The notes: generated from the sequence alone by a model not told the origin. A stretch of 16,699 bases of DNA from Saccoglossus kowalevskii (GCF_000003605.2 NW_003117091.1:1-16699); one strand, 5' to 3'. Shown: positions 1 to 7,120, counted from the first letter of the stretch. Numbers and translations: made by a program.

Positions 1-10
1 GGCAGTAGGC
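1..10 (-). rRNA. 5S rRNA-like copy, 5' end only (cut by window edge)
   Basis: Only the first 10 nt of the RNA (5' strand of helix I) lie in the window. Identity rests on continuity with the array. Confidence 0.6.
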
Positions 11-90
11 TGATATTCGTCCGAATTGTATGTCATTTAACGCTTCATCTAGGCAAAAAACACGGGAAAAGATAGTATGTATGGTGGAAT

Positions 91-95
91 AAAAA
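91..95 (-). terminator. Pol III T-run terminator of 5S copy 1 (representative)
   Basis: Five A on the plus strand give T5 on the transcript strand, 9 nt after the end of helix I at 105. Nearly all units keep T5 or T6 at this point. A second T6 run lies deeper in most spacers, inside the GGCAAAAAAT block. Confidence 0.6.
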
Positions 96-104
96 TTTTC
101 ATCA

Positions 105-223
105 GCCTACTGCACGTGGTATTCCCAGCCGGTCTACCATGCAAGTACTAACCACGCCCGATGCAGCTTAACTTCAGTGATCGGACGAGAACTGGTGTAT
201 TCTGCAATGGTTTGGCAGTAGGC
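105..223 (-). rRNA. 5S rRNA-like copy 1 (near-consensus)
   Basis: This 119-nt copy is the closest in the window to the consensus, with one change, G88U in the helix IV hairpin loop. Helix I is perfect (RNA 1-9 with 111-119). Helices II (16-22/58-63), III (30-32/47-49), IV (82-87/92-96) and V (68-73/104-109) all pair. It has a TATA-like box upstream and T5 downstream. It would act in the large ribosomal subunit if expressed. It is the best candidate here for a functional gene, but expression is unknown. Confidence 0.85.
127..174 (-). promoter_or_regulatory. Internal control region (box A, IE, box C) of 5S copy 1 (representative)
   Basis: By alignment to animal 5S RNA, box A falls at RNA 50-64 (160-174), with AAGUUAAGC kept and the following bases changed to match the altered helix II. 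The intermediate element follows. Box C falls at RNA 80-97 (127-144). These bind TFIIIA and TFIIIC in type 1 pol III promoters. Copy 1 has one change in the region from the window consensus (G88U). Confidence 0.55.
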
Positions 224-248
224 TGAATACTCGTCGGAATTGGATGTC

Positions 249-254
249 ATTTAA
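249..254 (-). promoter_or_regulatory. TATA-like element upstream of 5S copy 1 (representative)
   Basis: The minus strand reads TTAAAT at -31 to -26 relative to the RNA start at 223. The same TTAAAT or TTAATT sits at this spacing in nearly every unit, while the surrounding bases vary by class. A TATA-like box at about -30 is a known upstream element of 5S genes in several invertebrates. Its use here is inferred. Confidence 0.55.
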
Positions 255-320
255 TGCTACGGCTAGACAAATAATCATGGGAAAAATTTAGTATGCAATG
301 TGAAATAAAAATGTTGATGA

Positions 321-439
321 GCCTACTGCACGTGGTATTCCCAGCTGGTCTCCCATGCAAGTACTAACCACGCCCGATACAGCTTAACTTCAGTGATCTG
401 ACGAGAACTTGTGTACTCTGCAATGGTTTGGCAGTAGGC
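321..439 (-). rRNA. 5S rRNA-like copy 2
   Basis: Full length. G94A turns the U85-G94 wobble into U-A. C61U gives a G-U pair in helix II. C30A breaks the first pair of helix III, and C41A hits loop C. Probably weakened. Confidence 0.78.
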
Positions 440-536
440 TGAATATTCGTTGGAATTGGATGTAATTTAATACGTCGGTTAGGCAAAAAATCCCGGGAAA
501 AAATTGGTATGAACGGTGGAATGAAAATGTTGATAA

Positions 537-655
537 GCCTACTGCACGTGGTATCCCCAACCGGTCTCCCATGCAAGTACTAACCACGTCCTATGCAGCT
601 TAACTTCAGTGATCGGACGAGAACTGGTGTATTCTGCTATGGTTTGGCAGTAGGC
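537..655 (-). rRNA. 5S rRNA-like copy 3
   Basis: Full length with six or so changes, including A101G, C96U (G-U in helix IV), G67A and C64A. The downstream run is only T4, because AATGAAAATG replaces AATAAAAATG. Confidence 0.75.
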
Positions 656-752
656 TGAATATTCGTCGGAATTGGATGTAATTTAATACTTCGGCAAGGC
701 AAAAAATCCCGGGAAAACGTTAGTATGTACGGTGGAATAAAAATGATGATGA

Positions 753-872
753 GCCTAATGCACGTGGTATTCCCAGCAATGTCTCCCATGCAAGTACTAA
801 CCACGCCCGATGCAGCTTAACTTCAGTGATCGGACGAGAACTGGTGTATTCTGCAATGGTTTGGCAGTAGGC
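753..872 (-). rRNA. 5S rRNA-like copy 4 (CAATGTC variant)
   Basis: 120 nt. G114U opens one pair of helix I. CAATGTC replaces CCGGTC, adding one base and disturbing the 3' side of helix IV. The rest is consensus. Likely impaired. Confidence 0.72.
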
Positions 873-969
873 TGAATATTCGTCGGAATTGTATGTCATT
901 TAATGCTACGGCTAGGCAAAAAATCATGGGTAAAAGATAGTATATAATGTGGAATAAAAAAGTTGATGA

Positions 970-1088
970 GCCTACTGCACGTGGTATTCTCAGCCGGTCT
1001 CCCATGCAAGTACTAACCACGCCCGATACAGCTTAACTTCAGTGATCGAACGGGAACTGGTGTGTTCTTCAATGGTTTGACAGTAGGC
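970..1088 (-). rRNA. 5S rRNA-like copy 5 (loop C variant class)
   Basis: Class signature: U36C and C40U in loop C, U25C, C9U (keeps a U-G pair with 111) and G99A. Also C61U and C20A. Same class as copies 14, 16, 45, 64 and 69. Confidence 0.75.
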
Positions 1089-1188
1089 TGAATATTCGTC
1101 AGAGAATTGCATGTCGTTTAACGCTTCGGCTAGGCAAAAAATCTTCGGGGAAAATTTGGTATGTACAGTGGAACAAAAATGTTGATGA

Positions 1189-1300
1189 GCCTAATGCACA
1201 TGATATTCCAGGCCGGTCTCCCATGCAACCACGCCCGATGCAGCTTAACTTCAGTGATCAGACGAGAACTGGTGTATTCTGCAATGGTTTGGCAGTAGGC
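1189..1300 (-). pseudogene. 5S rRNA pseudogene copy 6 (7-nt deletion)
   Basis: 112 nt. It lacks 7 nt around RNA 75-81 (GCAACCACG instead of GCAAGTACTAACCACG), which removes part of the helix V/IV junction and box C. Also has CCAGG for CCCAG in loop E and C108U. Confidence 0.78.
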
Positions 1301-1396
1301 TGAATATTCGTCCGAATTGCATGTCATTTAACGCTTCGTCTAGGCAAAAACCACGGGAAAAAAGATAGTATGTATGGTGGAATAAAAATGTCATGA

Positions 1397-1499
1397 GCTA
1401 CTGCACGTGGTATCCCAGCCGGTCAACCATGCAAGTACTAAACCACGCCCTATGCAGCTTAACTTCAGTGATCGGACGAGAACTAGTGTATTCTGCAAT
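1397..1499 (-). pseudogene. 5S rRNA pseudogene copy 7 (5' end deleted)
   Basis: The RNA 5' end and most of its upstream spacer are missing. CTGCAAT runs straight into AAAAATGTTCATCAG, the 3' flank of copy 8. About 98 nt are lost, probably through the shared AAT at the joint. It also lacks one C at the 3' end (GCTACTGC). No promoter region remains upstream. Confidence 0.8.
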
Positions 1500-1513
1500 A
1501 AAAATGTTCATCA

Positions 1514-1632
1514 GCCTACTGCACGTGGTATTCCCAGCCGGTCTCCCATGCAAGTACTAAACAAGCCTGATGCAGCTTAACTTCAGTGATCGGACGAGAA
1601 CTGGTGTATTCTGCAATGCATTGGCAGTAGGC
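1514..1632 (-). rRNA. 5S rRNA-like copy 8
   Basis: Full length. ACAAGCCTG replaces CCACGCCCG, which damages helix V, and GCATTGG replaces GGTTTGG near loop A. Its 3' flank is the fusion with copy 7. Confidence 0.72.
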
Positions 1633-1729
1633 TGAATTTTCCTCGGAATTGGATGTCATTTAATGCTTCGGCTAGGCTAAAAATCACGGGAAAACGTTAG
1701 TATGTGCAGTGAAATAAAAATGTTAATGT

Positions 1730-1847
1730 GCCTACTGTACGTGATATTCTCAGCCGGTCTCCCATGCAAGTACTCACCACGTCCGGAGAGCTTAACTTCA
1801 GTGATCGGATATTAACTGGTGTATTCTACAATGGTTTGGCAGTAGGC
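1730..1847 (-). pseudogene. 5S rRNA pseudogene copy 9 (helix II broken)
   Basis: 118 nt. GTCCGGAGAGC replaces GCCCGATGCAGC, so the 3' strand of helix II no longer pairs with the unchanged 5' strand. ATATTAAC replaces ACGAGAAC in loop C. The flank reads TTAATGTG. Confidence 0.72.
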
Positions 1848-1944
1848 TGCATATTCGTCGGAATTGGATTTCAATTATGGTTTCGGCTTGGCAAATAATA
1901 AAGGGAAAAAGATAGTATGTACGGTGGAATAAAAATGTTGATAA

Positions 1945-2063
1945 GCCTACTGCACGTGGCATTCCCAGCAGGTCTTCCATGCAAGTACTAACCACGCCCG
2001 ATGCAGCTGAACTTCGGCGATCGGACGAGAACTGGTGTATTATGCAATGGTCTGGCAGTAGGC
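1945..2063 (-). rRNA. 5S rRNA-like copy 10
   Basis: Full length. GGCATTC (A104G, a U-G pair), CAGCAGG (G94U), GCTGAAC and TTCGGCGATC changes affect helix V, helix IV and the region around RNA 44-55. Confidence 0.74.
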
Positions 2064-2160
2064 TGAAGATTCGTCGGAATTGCATGTCATTTAATGCTAC
2101 GGCTAGGCAAAAAATCATGGGTAAAAGTTAGTATGTAATGTGGAATAAAAATGTTGATGA

Positions 2161-2283
2161 GCCTACTGCACGTGGTATTCCAGGCCGGTCTCCCATGCAA
2201 CCACGCCCGATGCACGCCCGATGCAGCTTAACTTCAGTGATCGGACGTGAACTGGTGTATTCTGCAATGGTTTGGCAGTAGGC
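2161..2283 (-). pseudogene. 5S rRNA pseudogene copy 11 (7-nt deletion and 11-nt duplication)
   Basis: 123 nt. It has the class 7-nt deletion plus a tandem duplication of CGCCCGATGCA (2203-2224 area), inside helix II/box A. Also has GGACGTGAAC. Confidence 0.78.
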
Positions 2284-2380
2284 TGAATATTCGTTGGAAT
2301 TGGATTTCAATTAATGTTTCGGCTAGGCAAAAAATCAAGGGAAAAAGATAGAATGTACGGTGGAATAAAAATGTTGATAA

Positions 2381-2498
2381 GCCTACTGCACGTAGCATTC
2401 CCAGCAGGTCTCCCATGCAAGTACTAACCACGCCGGTGCTGCTTAACTTCAGTGATCGGACGAGAACTGGTGTATTCTGCTATGGTTTGGCAGTAGGC
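2381..2498 (-). rRNA. 5S rRNA-like copy 12 (AGCATTC class)
   Basis: 118 nt. C106U and A104G each leave G-U or U-G pairs in helix V. G94U. CGCCGGTGCTGC is one base short and alters helix II. Probably non-functional. Confidence 0.68.
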
Positions 2499-2595
2499 TG
2501 AATATTCGTCGGAATTAGATGTAATTTAATACTTCGGCTAGGCAAAAAATCCCGGGAAAACGTTAGTATGTACGGTGGAATAAAAATTATGATGA

Positions 2596-2714
2596 GCCTA
2601 ATGCACGTGGTATTCCCAGCCTGTCTCCCATGCAAGTACTAACCACGCCCGATGCAGCTTAACTTCAGTGATCGGACGAGAACTGGTGTATTCTGCAATG
2701 GTTTGGCAGTAGGC
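2596..2714 (-). rRNA. 5S rRNA-like copy 13
   Basis: Full length with two changes only: G114U (opens one helix I pair) and C93A (opens one helix IV pair). Confidence 0.78.
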
Positions 2715-2811
2715 TGAGTATTCGTCGGAATTGGATGTCATTTAATGCTACGGCTAGGCAAAAAATCATGGGTAAAAGTTAGTATATAATGTGGAATGAA
2801 AAAGTTGATGA

Positions 2812-2930
2812 GCCTACTGCACGTGGTATTCTCAGCATGTCTCCCATGCAGGTACTAACCACGCCCGAGGCAGCTTAACTTCAGTGATCGAACGGGAACT
2901 GGTGTGTTTTGCAATGGTTTGACAGTACGC
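2812..2930 (-). rRNA. 5S rRNA-like copy 14 (loop C variant class)
   Basis: Full length with the loop C class signature. Also CATGT in helix IV, U80C, A62C (breaks helix II) and C3G (breaks helix I). Likely dead. Confidence 0.7.
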
Positions 2931-3029
2931 TGAATATTCGTCAGAATTGCATGTCGTTTAACGCTTCCGCTAAGCAAAAAACACGGGGAAAAAGATAGTA
3001 TGTATGGTGGCATTAAAAAATGTTGATGA

Positions 3030-3149
3030 GCATAATTGCACGTGGTATTCCCAGCCTGTCTCCCATGCAAGTTCTAAACCACGCTGATGCAGCTAAACTT
3101 CAGTGATCGGACGAGAACTGGTGTATTCTGCAATAGTTTGGCAGTAGGC
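3030..3149 (-). rRNA. 5S rRNA-like copy 15
   Basis: 120 nt with extra bases (GCATAATTGC, TCTAAACC) and ACGCTGATG, one base short. Helix I is damaged on its 3' side. Likely dead. Confidence 0.68.
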
Positions 3150-3246
3150 TGAATATTCGTCGGAATTGGATGTCATTTAATGCTACGGCTAGGCAAAAAA
3201 TCATGGGTAAAAGTAAGTATGTAATGTGGTATAAAAAAGTTGATGA

Positions 3247-3365
3247 GCCTACTGCACGTGGTATTCTCAGCCGGTCTCCCATGCAAGTACTAACAACGCC
3301 CGATGCAGCTTAAATTCAGTGATCGAACGGGAACTGGTGTGTTCTGCAATGGTTTGACAGTAGGC
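3247..3365 (-). rRNA. 5S rRNA-like copy 16 (loop C variant class)
   Basis: Full length with the class signature (U36C, C40U, U25C, C9U, G99A), plus TAACAACG (G71 side of helix V) and TAAATTC in box A. Downstream run is T6. Confidence 0.75.
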
Positions 3366-3462
3366 TGAATATTCGTCAGAATTGCATGTCGTTTAACGCT
3401 TCGGCTAGGCAAAAAATCCCGGGAAAAATTTGGTATGTACGGTGGAATAAAAATGTTGATGA

Positions 3463-3574
3463 GCCTAACGCACATGGTATTCCAGGCCGGTCTCCCATGC
3501 AACCACGCCCGATCCAGCTTAACTTCAGTGATCGGACGTGAACTGGTGTATTCTGCAATGGTTTGGCAGTAGGC
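3463..3574 (-). pseudogene. 5S rRNA pseudogene copy 17 (7-nt deletion)
   Basis: 112 nt with the class deletion at RNA 75-81, CCAGG in loop E, C108U (G69-U108 wobble), GATCCAGC in helix II and GGACGTGAAC. Confidence 0.78.
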
Positions 3575-3671
3575 TGAATATTTGTCGGAATTGGATTTCA
3601 ATTAATGCTTCGGCTAGGCAAAAAATCCCGGGAAAAAGTTAGTATGTACGGTGGAATAAAAATGTTCATCA

Positions 3672-3789
3672 GCCTACTGCACGTGGTATTCCCAGCCGGT
3701 CTCCCATACAAGTACTAACCACGCCCGATGCAGCTTAACTTCAGAGATCGTACGAGAACGGTGTATTCTGCAATGGTTTGGCAGTAGGC
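3672..3789 (-). rRNA. 5S rRNA-like copy 18
   Basis: 118 nt. CCATACAAG, CAGAGATCGTACG and GAACGGTG (one base lost in helix III). Matches copy 67. Confidence 0.73.
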
Positions 3790-3885
3790 TGAATATTCGT
3801 CCGAATTGTATGTCATTTAACGCTTCGTCTAGGCAAAAAACACGGGAAAAAGATAGTATGTAAGGTGGAATAAAAATGTTCATCA

Positions 3886-4004
3886 GCCTACTGCACGTGG
3901 TATTCCCAGCCGGTCTACCATGCAAGTACTAACCACGCCAGATGCAGCTTAACTTCAGTGATCGGACGAGAACTGGTGTATTCTGCAATGGTTTGGCAGT
4001 AGGC
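3886..4004 (-). rRNA. 5S rRNA-like copy 19 (near-consensus)
   Basis: Full length. Two changes: G88U, as in copies 1 and 47, and one base in CGCCAGATG near RNA 65. Confidence 0.82.
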
Positions 4005-4100
4005 TGAATACTCGTCGGAATTGGATGTCATTTAATGCTACGGCTAGACAAATAATCATGGGAAAATTTAGTATGCAATGTGAAATAAAAATGTTGATGA

Positions 4101-4219
4101 GCCTACTGCACGTGGTATTCCCAGCTGGTCTCCCATGCAAGTACTAACCACGCCCGATACAGCTTAACTTCAGTGATCGGACGAGAACTTATGTACTCTG
4201 CAATGGTTTGGCAGTAGGC
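4101..4219 (-). rRNA. 5S rRNA-like copy 20
   Basis: Full length. G94A, C61U, C30A, C29U and A24G. Sister of copy 2. Confidence 0.77.
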
Positions 4220-4316
4220 TGAATATTCGTCGGAATTGGATGTAATTTAATACTTCGGCTAGGCAAAAAATCCCGGGAAAACGTTCGTATGTGCGGTGGA
4301 ATAAAAATGATGATGA

Positions 4317-4436
4317 GCCTAATTCACGTGGTATTCCCAGCAATGTCTCCCATGCAAGTACTAACCACGCCCGATACAGCTTAACTTCAGTGATCGGACG
4401 AGAACTGGTGTATTCTGCAATGGTTTGGCAGTAGGC
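4317..4436 (-). rRNA. 5S rRNA-like copy 21 (CAATGTC variant)
   Basis: 120 nt. CTAATTC at the 3' end damages helix I, CAATGTC disturbs helix IV, and C61U leaves a wobble. Sister of copies 4 and 44. Confidence 0.72.
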
Positions 4437-4533
4437 TGAATATTCGTCGGAATTGGATGTCATTTAATGCTACGGCTAGGCAAAAAATCATGGGTAAAAG
4501 TTAGTATATAATGTGGAATAAAAAAGTTGATGA

Positions 4534-4652
4534 GCCTACTGCACGTGGTATTCTCAGCCGGTCTCCCATGCAAGTACTAACCACGCCCGATGCAGCTTAA
4601 CTTCAGTGATCGGACGAGAACTGTTGTATTCTGCAATGGTTTGTCAGTAGGC
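4534..4652 (-). rRNA. 5S rRNA-like copy 22
   Basis: Full length. G99A, C30A (CTGTTG) and G-to-T on the plus strand next to helix I (TTGTCAG), which changes RNA 9. Helices II, IV and V are intact. T6 terminator. Confidence 0.77.
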
Positions 4653-4749
4653 TGAATACTCGTCGGAATTGGATGTCATTTAATGCTACGGCCAGACAAA
4701 TAATCATGGGAAAAATTTAGTATGCAATGTGGAATAAAAATGTTGATGA

Positions 4750-4868
4750 GCCTACTGCACGTGGTATTCCCAGCTGGTCTCCCATGCAACTACTAACCAC
4801 GCCCGATGCAGCTTAACTTCAGTGATCGGACGAGAACTGGTGTGTTCTGCAATGGTTTGACAGTAGGC
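4750..4868 (-). rRNA. 5S rRNA-like copy 23
   Basis: Full length. G94A (U-A pair in helix IV), a change at RNA 79 (CAACTAC), U25C and C9U (U-G pair). All helices remain closable. Confidence 0.79.
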
Positions 4869-4965
4869 TGAATATTCGTCAGAATTGGTTGTCATTTAAC
4901 GCTTCGGCTAAGCAAAAAATCCCGGGAGAAAGTTGGTATGTACGGTGGAATCAAAATGGTGATAA

Positions 4966-5084
4966 GCCTACTGCACGTGGTATTCCCAGCCGGTCTCCCA
5001 TGCAAGTACTAACCACGCCCGATGCAGCTTAACTTCAGTGACCGGATGAGAACTGGTGTATTCTGCAATGGTTTGGCAGTAGGC
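4966..5084 (-). rRNA. 5S rRNA-like copy 24 (near-consensus)
   Basis: Full length with two changes, both in loop C (GACCGGATGAG: A43G and G38A). All helices are intact. The terminator run is T4. Confidence 0.82.
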
Positions 5085-5181
5085 AGAATATTCGTCGGAA
5101 TTGGATGTAATTTAGTACTTCGGCTAGGCAAAAAATCCGGGTAAAACGTTAGTCTTTACGGTGGAATAAAAATGTTGATGA

Positions 5182-5300
5182 GCCTAATGCACTTGGTATT
5201 CCCAGCCTGTCTCCCATGCAAGAACTGACCACGCCCGATGCAGCTGAACTTCAGTGATCGGACGAGAACTGGTGTATTTTGCAATGGTTTGGCCATAGGC
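5182..5300 (-). rRNA. 5S rRNA-like copy 25
   Basis: Full length. G114U, ACTTGG in helix V, C93A, AGAACTGACC near box C, GCTGAAC, GTATTTTGC and GCCATAGGC in helix I. Likely dead. Confidence 0.7.
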
Positions 5301-5397
5301 TGAATATTCGTCTGAATGGTATGTAATTTAATGCTTCGTCTAGGCAAAAAATCATGGGAAAAAGTTAGTATGCAATGTGGAATAAAAATGTTGATGA

Positions 5398-5516
5398 GCC
5401 TACTGCGCGTGGTATTCCCAGACGGTCTCCCATGCAAGTACTAACCACGCCCGATGCAGATTAACTTCAGTGACCGGTCGAGAACTGGTGTATTCTGCAA
5501 TGGTTTGTCATTAGGC
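5398..5516 (-). rRNA. 5S rRNA-like copy 26
   Basis: Full length. CTGCGCG and CAGACGG at the 3' half, GCAGATTAAC in box A, GACCGGTCGAG in loop C, and GTCATTAGGC, which weakens helix I. Upstream spacer reads AAACGTCGG. Confidence 0.73.
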
Positions 5517-5613
5517 TGAATAAACGTCGGAATTGGATGACATTTAATGCTTCGGCTAGGCAAAAAATCCCGGTAAAAAGTTAGTATGTACGGTGAAATT
5601 AAAATGTTGATGA

Positions 5614-5731
5614 GCCTATTGCACGTGGTATTCGCAGCCGGTCTCCCATGCAAGTAGTAACCTCGTCCGGTGAGCTTAACTTCAGTGATCGGACTAGAAC
5701 TGGTGTATTCTGCAATGGTTTGTCAGTAGGC
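5614..5731 (-). pseudogene. 5S rRNA pseudogene copy 27 (helix II broken)
   Basis: 118 nt. CTCGTCCGGTGAGC replaces CACGCCCGATGCAGC, destroying the 3' strand of helix II. CAAGTAGTAA disrupts the GUUAGUACUU stretch. GGACTAGAAC changes loop C. Confidence 0.74.
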
Positions 5732-5828
5732 TAAAAATTCGTCGAAATTGGTTAACAATTAATGCTTCGGCTAGGCAAACAATTCCGGGAAAAAGTTAGT
5801 ATGTACGGTGGAATAAAAATGTTGATGT

Positions 5829-5947
5829 GCCTACTGCATGTGATATTCCCAGCCGGTCTCTCATGCAAGTACTGTCCACGCCCGATGCAGCTTAACTTCA
5901 GAGATCGGACGAGAACAGGTGTATTCTACATTGGTTTGACAGTAAGC
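5829..5947 (-). rRNA. 5S rRNA-like copy 28 (CTGTCCACG class)
   Basis: Full length. CATGTGATATT, TCTCTCATG, CTGTCCACG, CAGAGATCGG, GAACAGGTG, CTACATTGG and CAGTAAGC. Many changes are in paired regions. Sister of copies 33 and 49. Confidence 0.7.
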
Positions 5948-6044
5948 TGAATATTCGTCGGAATTGGATGTAATTTAGTACTTCGGTTAGGCAAAAAATC
6001 ATGGAAAAAAGTTAGTAAGTACGATGGAGTAAAAATGTTGATGA

Positions 6045-6163
6045 GCCTACTGGACATATTATTCCCAGCCGGTCTCCCATGCAAGTACTAACCACGCCCG
6101 ATGGAGCTTAACTTCAGTGATCGGACGAGAAGTGGTGTATTCTGCAATGGTTTGGCAGTAGGC
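6045..6163 (-). rRNA. 5S rRNA-like copy 29
   Basis: Full length. TGGACATATTATTC replaces TGCACGTGGTATTC, which breaks the 3' side of helix V. GATGGAGC and AGTGGTG also differ. Sister of copy 50. Confidence 0.72.
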
Positions 6164-6260
6164 TGAATATTCGTTGGAATTGGATGTAATTTAATACTTC
6201 GGCTAGGCAAAAAATTCCGGGAAAAAGTTAGTATGAACGGTGGAATAAAAATGTTGATGA

Positions 6261-6379
6261 CCCTAATGCACGTGGTATTCCCATCCTGTCTCCCATGCAA
6301 GTACTAACCACGCCCGATGCAGCTTAACTTCAGTGATCGGACGAGAACTGGTGTATTCTGCAATGGTTGGGCAGTAGGC
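6261..6379 (-). rRNA. 5S rRNA-like copy 30
   Basis: Full length. CCCTAATGC damages the 3' end of helix I. CCATCCTG and GGTTGGG also differ. The internal control region is consensus. Confidence 0.74.
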
Positions 6380-6476
6380 TGAATATTCGTCGGAATTGGA
6401 TGTCATTTAATGATACGGCTAGGCAAAAAATCATGGGTAAAAGTAAGTATGTAATGTGGTATAAAAAAGTTGATGA

Positions 6477-6595
6477 GCCTACTGCACGTGGTATTCTCAG
6501 CCGGTCTCCCATGCAAGTACTAACCACGCCCGATGCAGATTAACTTCAGTGACCGGTCGAGAACTGGTGTATTCTGCAATGGTTTGTCATCAAGC
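6477..6595 (-). rRNA. 5S rRNA-like copy 31
   Basis: Full length. G99A, GCAGATTAAC, GACCGGTCGAG and TGTCATCAAGC, which breaks helix I. Sister of copy 26. Confidence 0.72.
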
Positions 6596-6691
6596 TGAAT
6601 AAACGTCGGAATTGGATGACATTTAATGCTTCGGCTAGGCAAAAAATCCCGGTAAAAAGTTGGTATGTACGGTGAAATTAAATGTTGATGA

Positions 6692-6807
6692 GCCTATTGC
6701 ACGTGGTATTCGCAGCCGGTCTCCCATGCAGTAGTACCACGTCTGGTGAGCTTAACTTCAGTGATCAGACTAGAACTGGTGTATTCTGCAATGGTTTGTC
6801 AGTAGGC
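6692..6807 (-). pseudogene. 5S rRNA pseudogene copy 32 (helix II broken)
   Basis: 116 nt. CATGCAGTAGTACCACG loses two bases around box C. GTCTGGTGAGC destroys helix II. GATCAGACTAG alters loop C. Confidence 0.75.
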
Positions 6808-6904
6808 TGAAAATTCGTCGGAATTGGTTAACAATTAATGCTTCGGCTAGGCAAAAAATTCCGGGAAAAAGTTAGTATGTACGGTGGAATAACAATGTTA
6901 ATGT

Positions 6905-7023
6905 GCCTACAGCACGTGATATTCCCAGCCGGTCTCTCATGCAAGTACTGTCCACGCCCGATGAAGCTTAACTTCAGTGATCGGACGTGAACTGGTGTAT
7001 TCTGAAATGGAGTGGCAGTAGGC
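6905..7023 (-). rRNA. 5S rRNA-like copy 33 (CTGTCCACG class)
   Basis: Full length. CTACAGC at the 3' end opens helix I. Also TCTCTCATG, CTGTCCACG, GATGAAGC, GGACGTGAAC and GAAATGGAGTGG. Likely dead. Confidence 0.7.
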
Positions 7024-7120
7024 TGAATATTCGTCGGAATTGGATGTCATTTAATGCTACGGCTAGGCAAAAAATCATGGGAAAATGTTAGTATGTAATG
7101 TGGAATAAAAATGTTGATGA

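Larger units (their letters stand above)
105..439. repeat. Higher-order repeat: copies 1-2, matching 3886-4219 and 11387-11640
   Basis: Copies 1, 19 and 47 share TCTACCATG and the TTCATC flank. The following units 2, 20 and 48 share the ACTCGTCGG and GCTAGACAAATAATC spacer and the CAGCTGGTC change. In the third block copy 48 switches class after about 11640, which looks like a recombination point. Confidence 0.65.
753..1396. repeat. Higher-order repeat: copies 4-6, duplicated at 10739-11386
   Basis: Copies 4, 5, 6 and the start of 7 match copies 44, 45, 46 and 47 class for class. They share CAATGTC in the first copy, the loop C variant second, and the 7-nt deletion third. Offsets are 9986, 9993, 9990 and 9990 bp, the scatter being due to small indels. 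The partner at 10739 has many extra single bases. Confidence 0.7.
2161..2498. repeat. Higher-order repeat: copies 11-12, matching 14397-14724
   Basis: A 7-nt-deletion copy with GGACGTGAAC is followed by the GGATTTCAATTAATG spacer and a copy with AGCATTC/CAGCAGG or its derivative. Copies 61-62 repeat the order, and copy 60 (14181) is another version of copy 12. Confidence 0.62.
3247..3789. repeat. Higher-order repeat: copies 16-18, matching 15037-15796 and part of 16111-16438
   Basis: Copies 16 and 17 match copies 64 and 65 at an identical offset of 11790 bp, including TAACAACG, TAAATTC and GATCCAGC. The next spacer and copy 18 match the spacer and copy 67 at an offset of 12006, because copy 66 is one extra unit in the second block. 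Copies 69-70 are a third, more diverged version of 16-17. Confidence 0.72.
5398..6163. repeat. Higher-order repeat: copies 26-29, matching 6477-7023 and 11603-12150
   Basis: Copies 26-28 match copies 31-33 at an offset of about 1078 bp (five units). They share GACCGGTCGAG, the AAACGTCGG spacer, the helix II-broken copy and the CTGTCCACG copy. Copies 27-29 match copies 48-50 at an offset of 5988-5989 bp. Confidence 0.7.

Noticed and set aside
364-4463. Many minus-strand open frames of 60-106 codons with recurring peptides such as NHCRIHQFSSDH and SRLINIFIPPYI
   Set aside because: They are translations of the 5S unit and its spacer, repeated at the unit period. The same peptide appears in different frames, with no start context and no sign of protein-level constraint.
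5762-5950. Plus-strand frames in the array, such as those at 5762, 7628, 7917, 11102, 11751 and 15176
   Set aside because: They lie on the antisense strand of the 5S copies and recur with the repeat. They are unit-period shadows.
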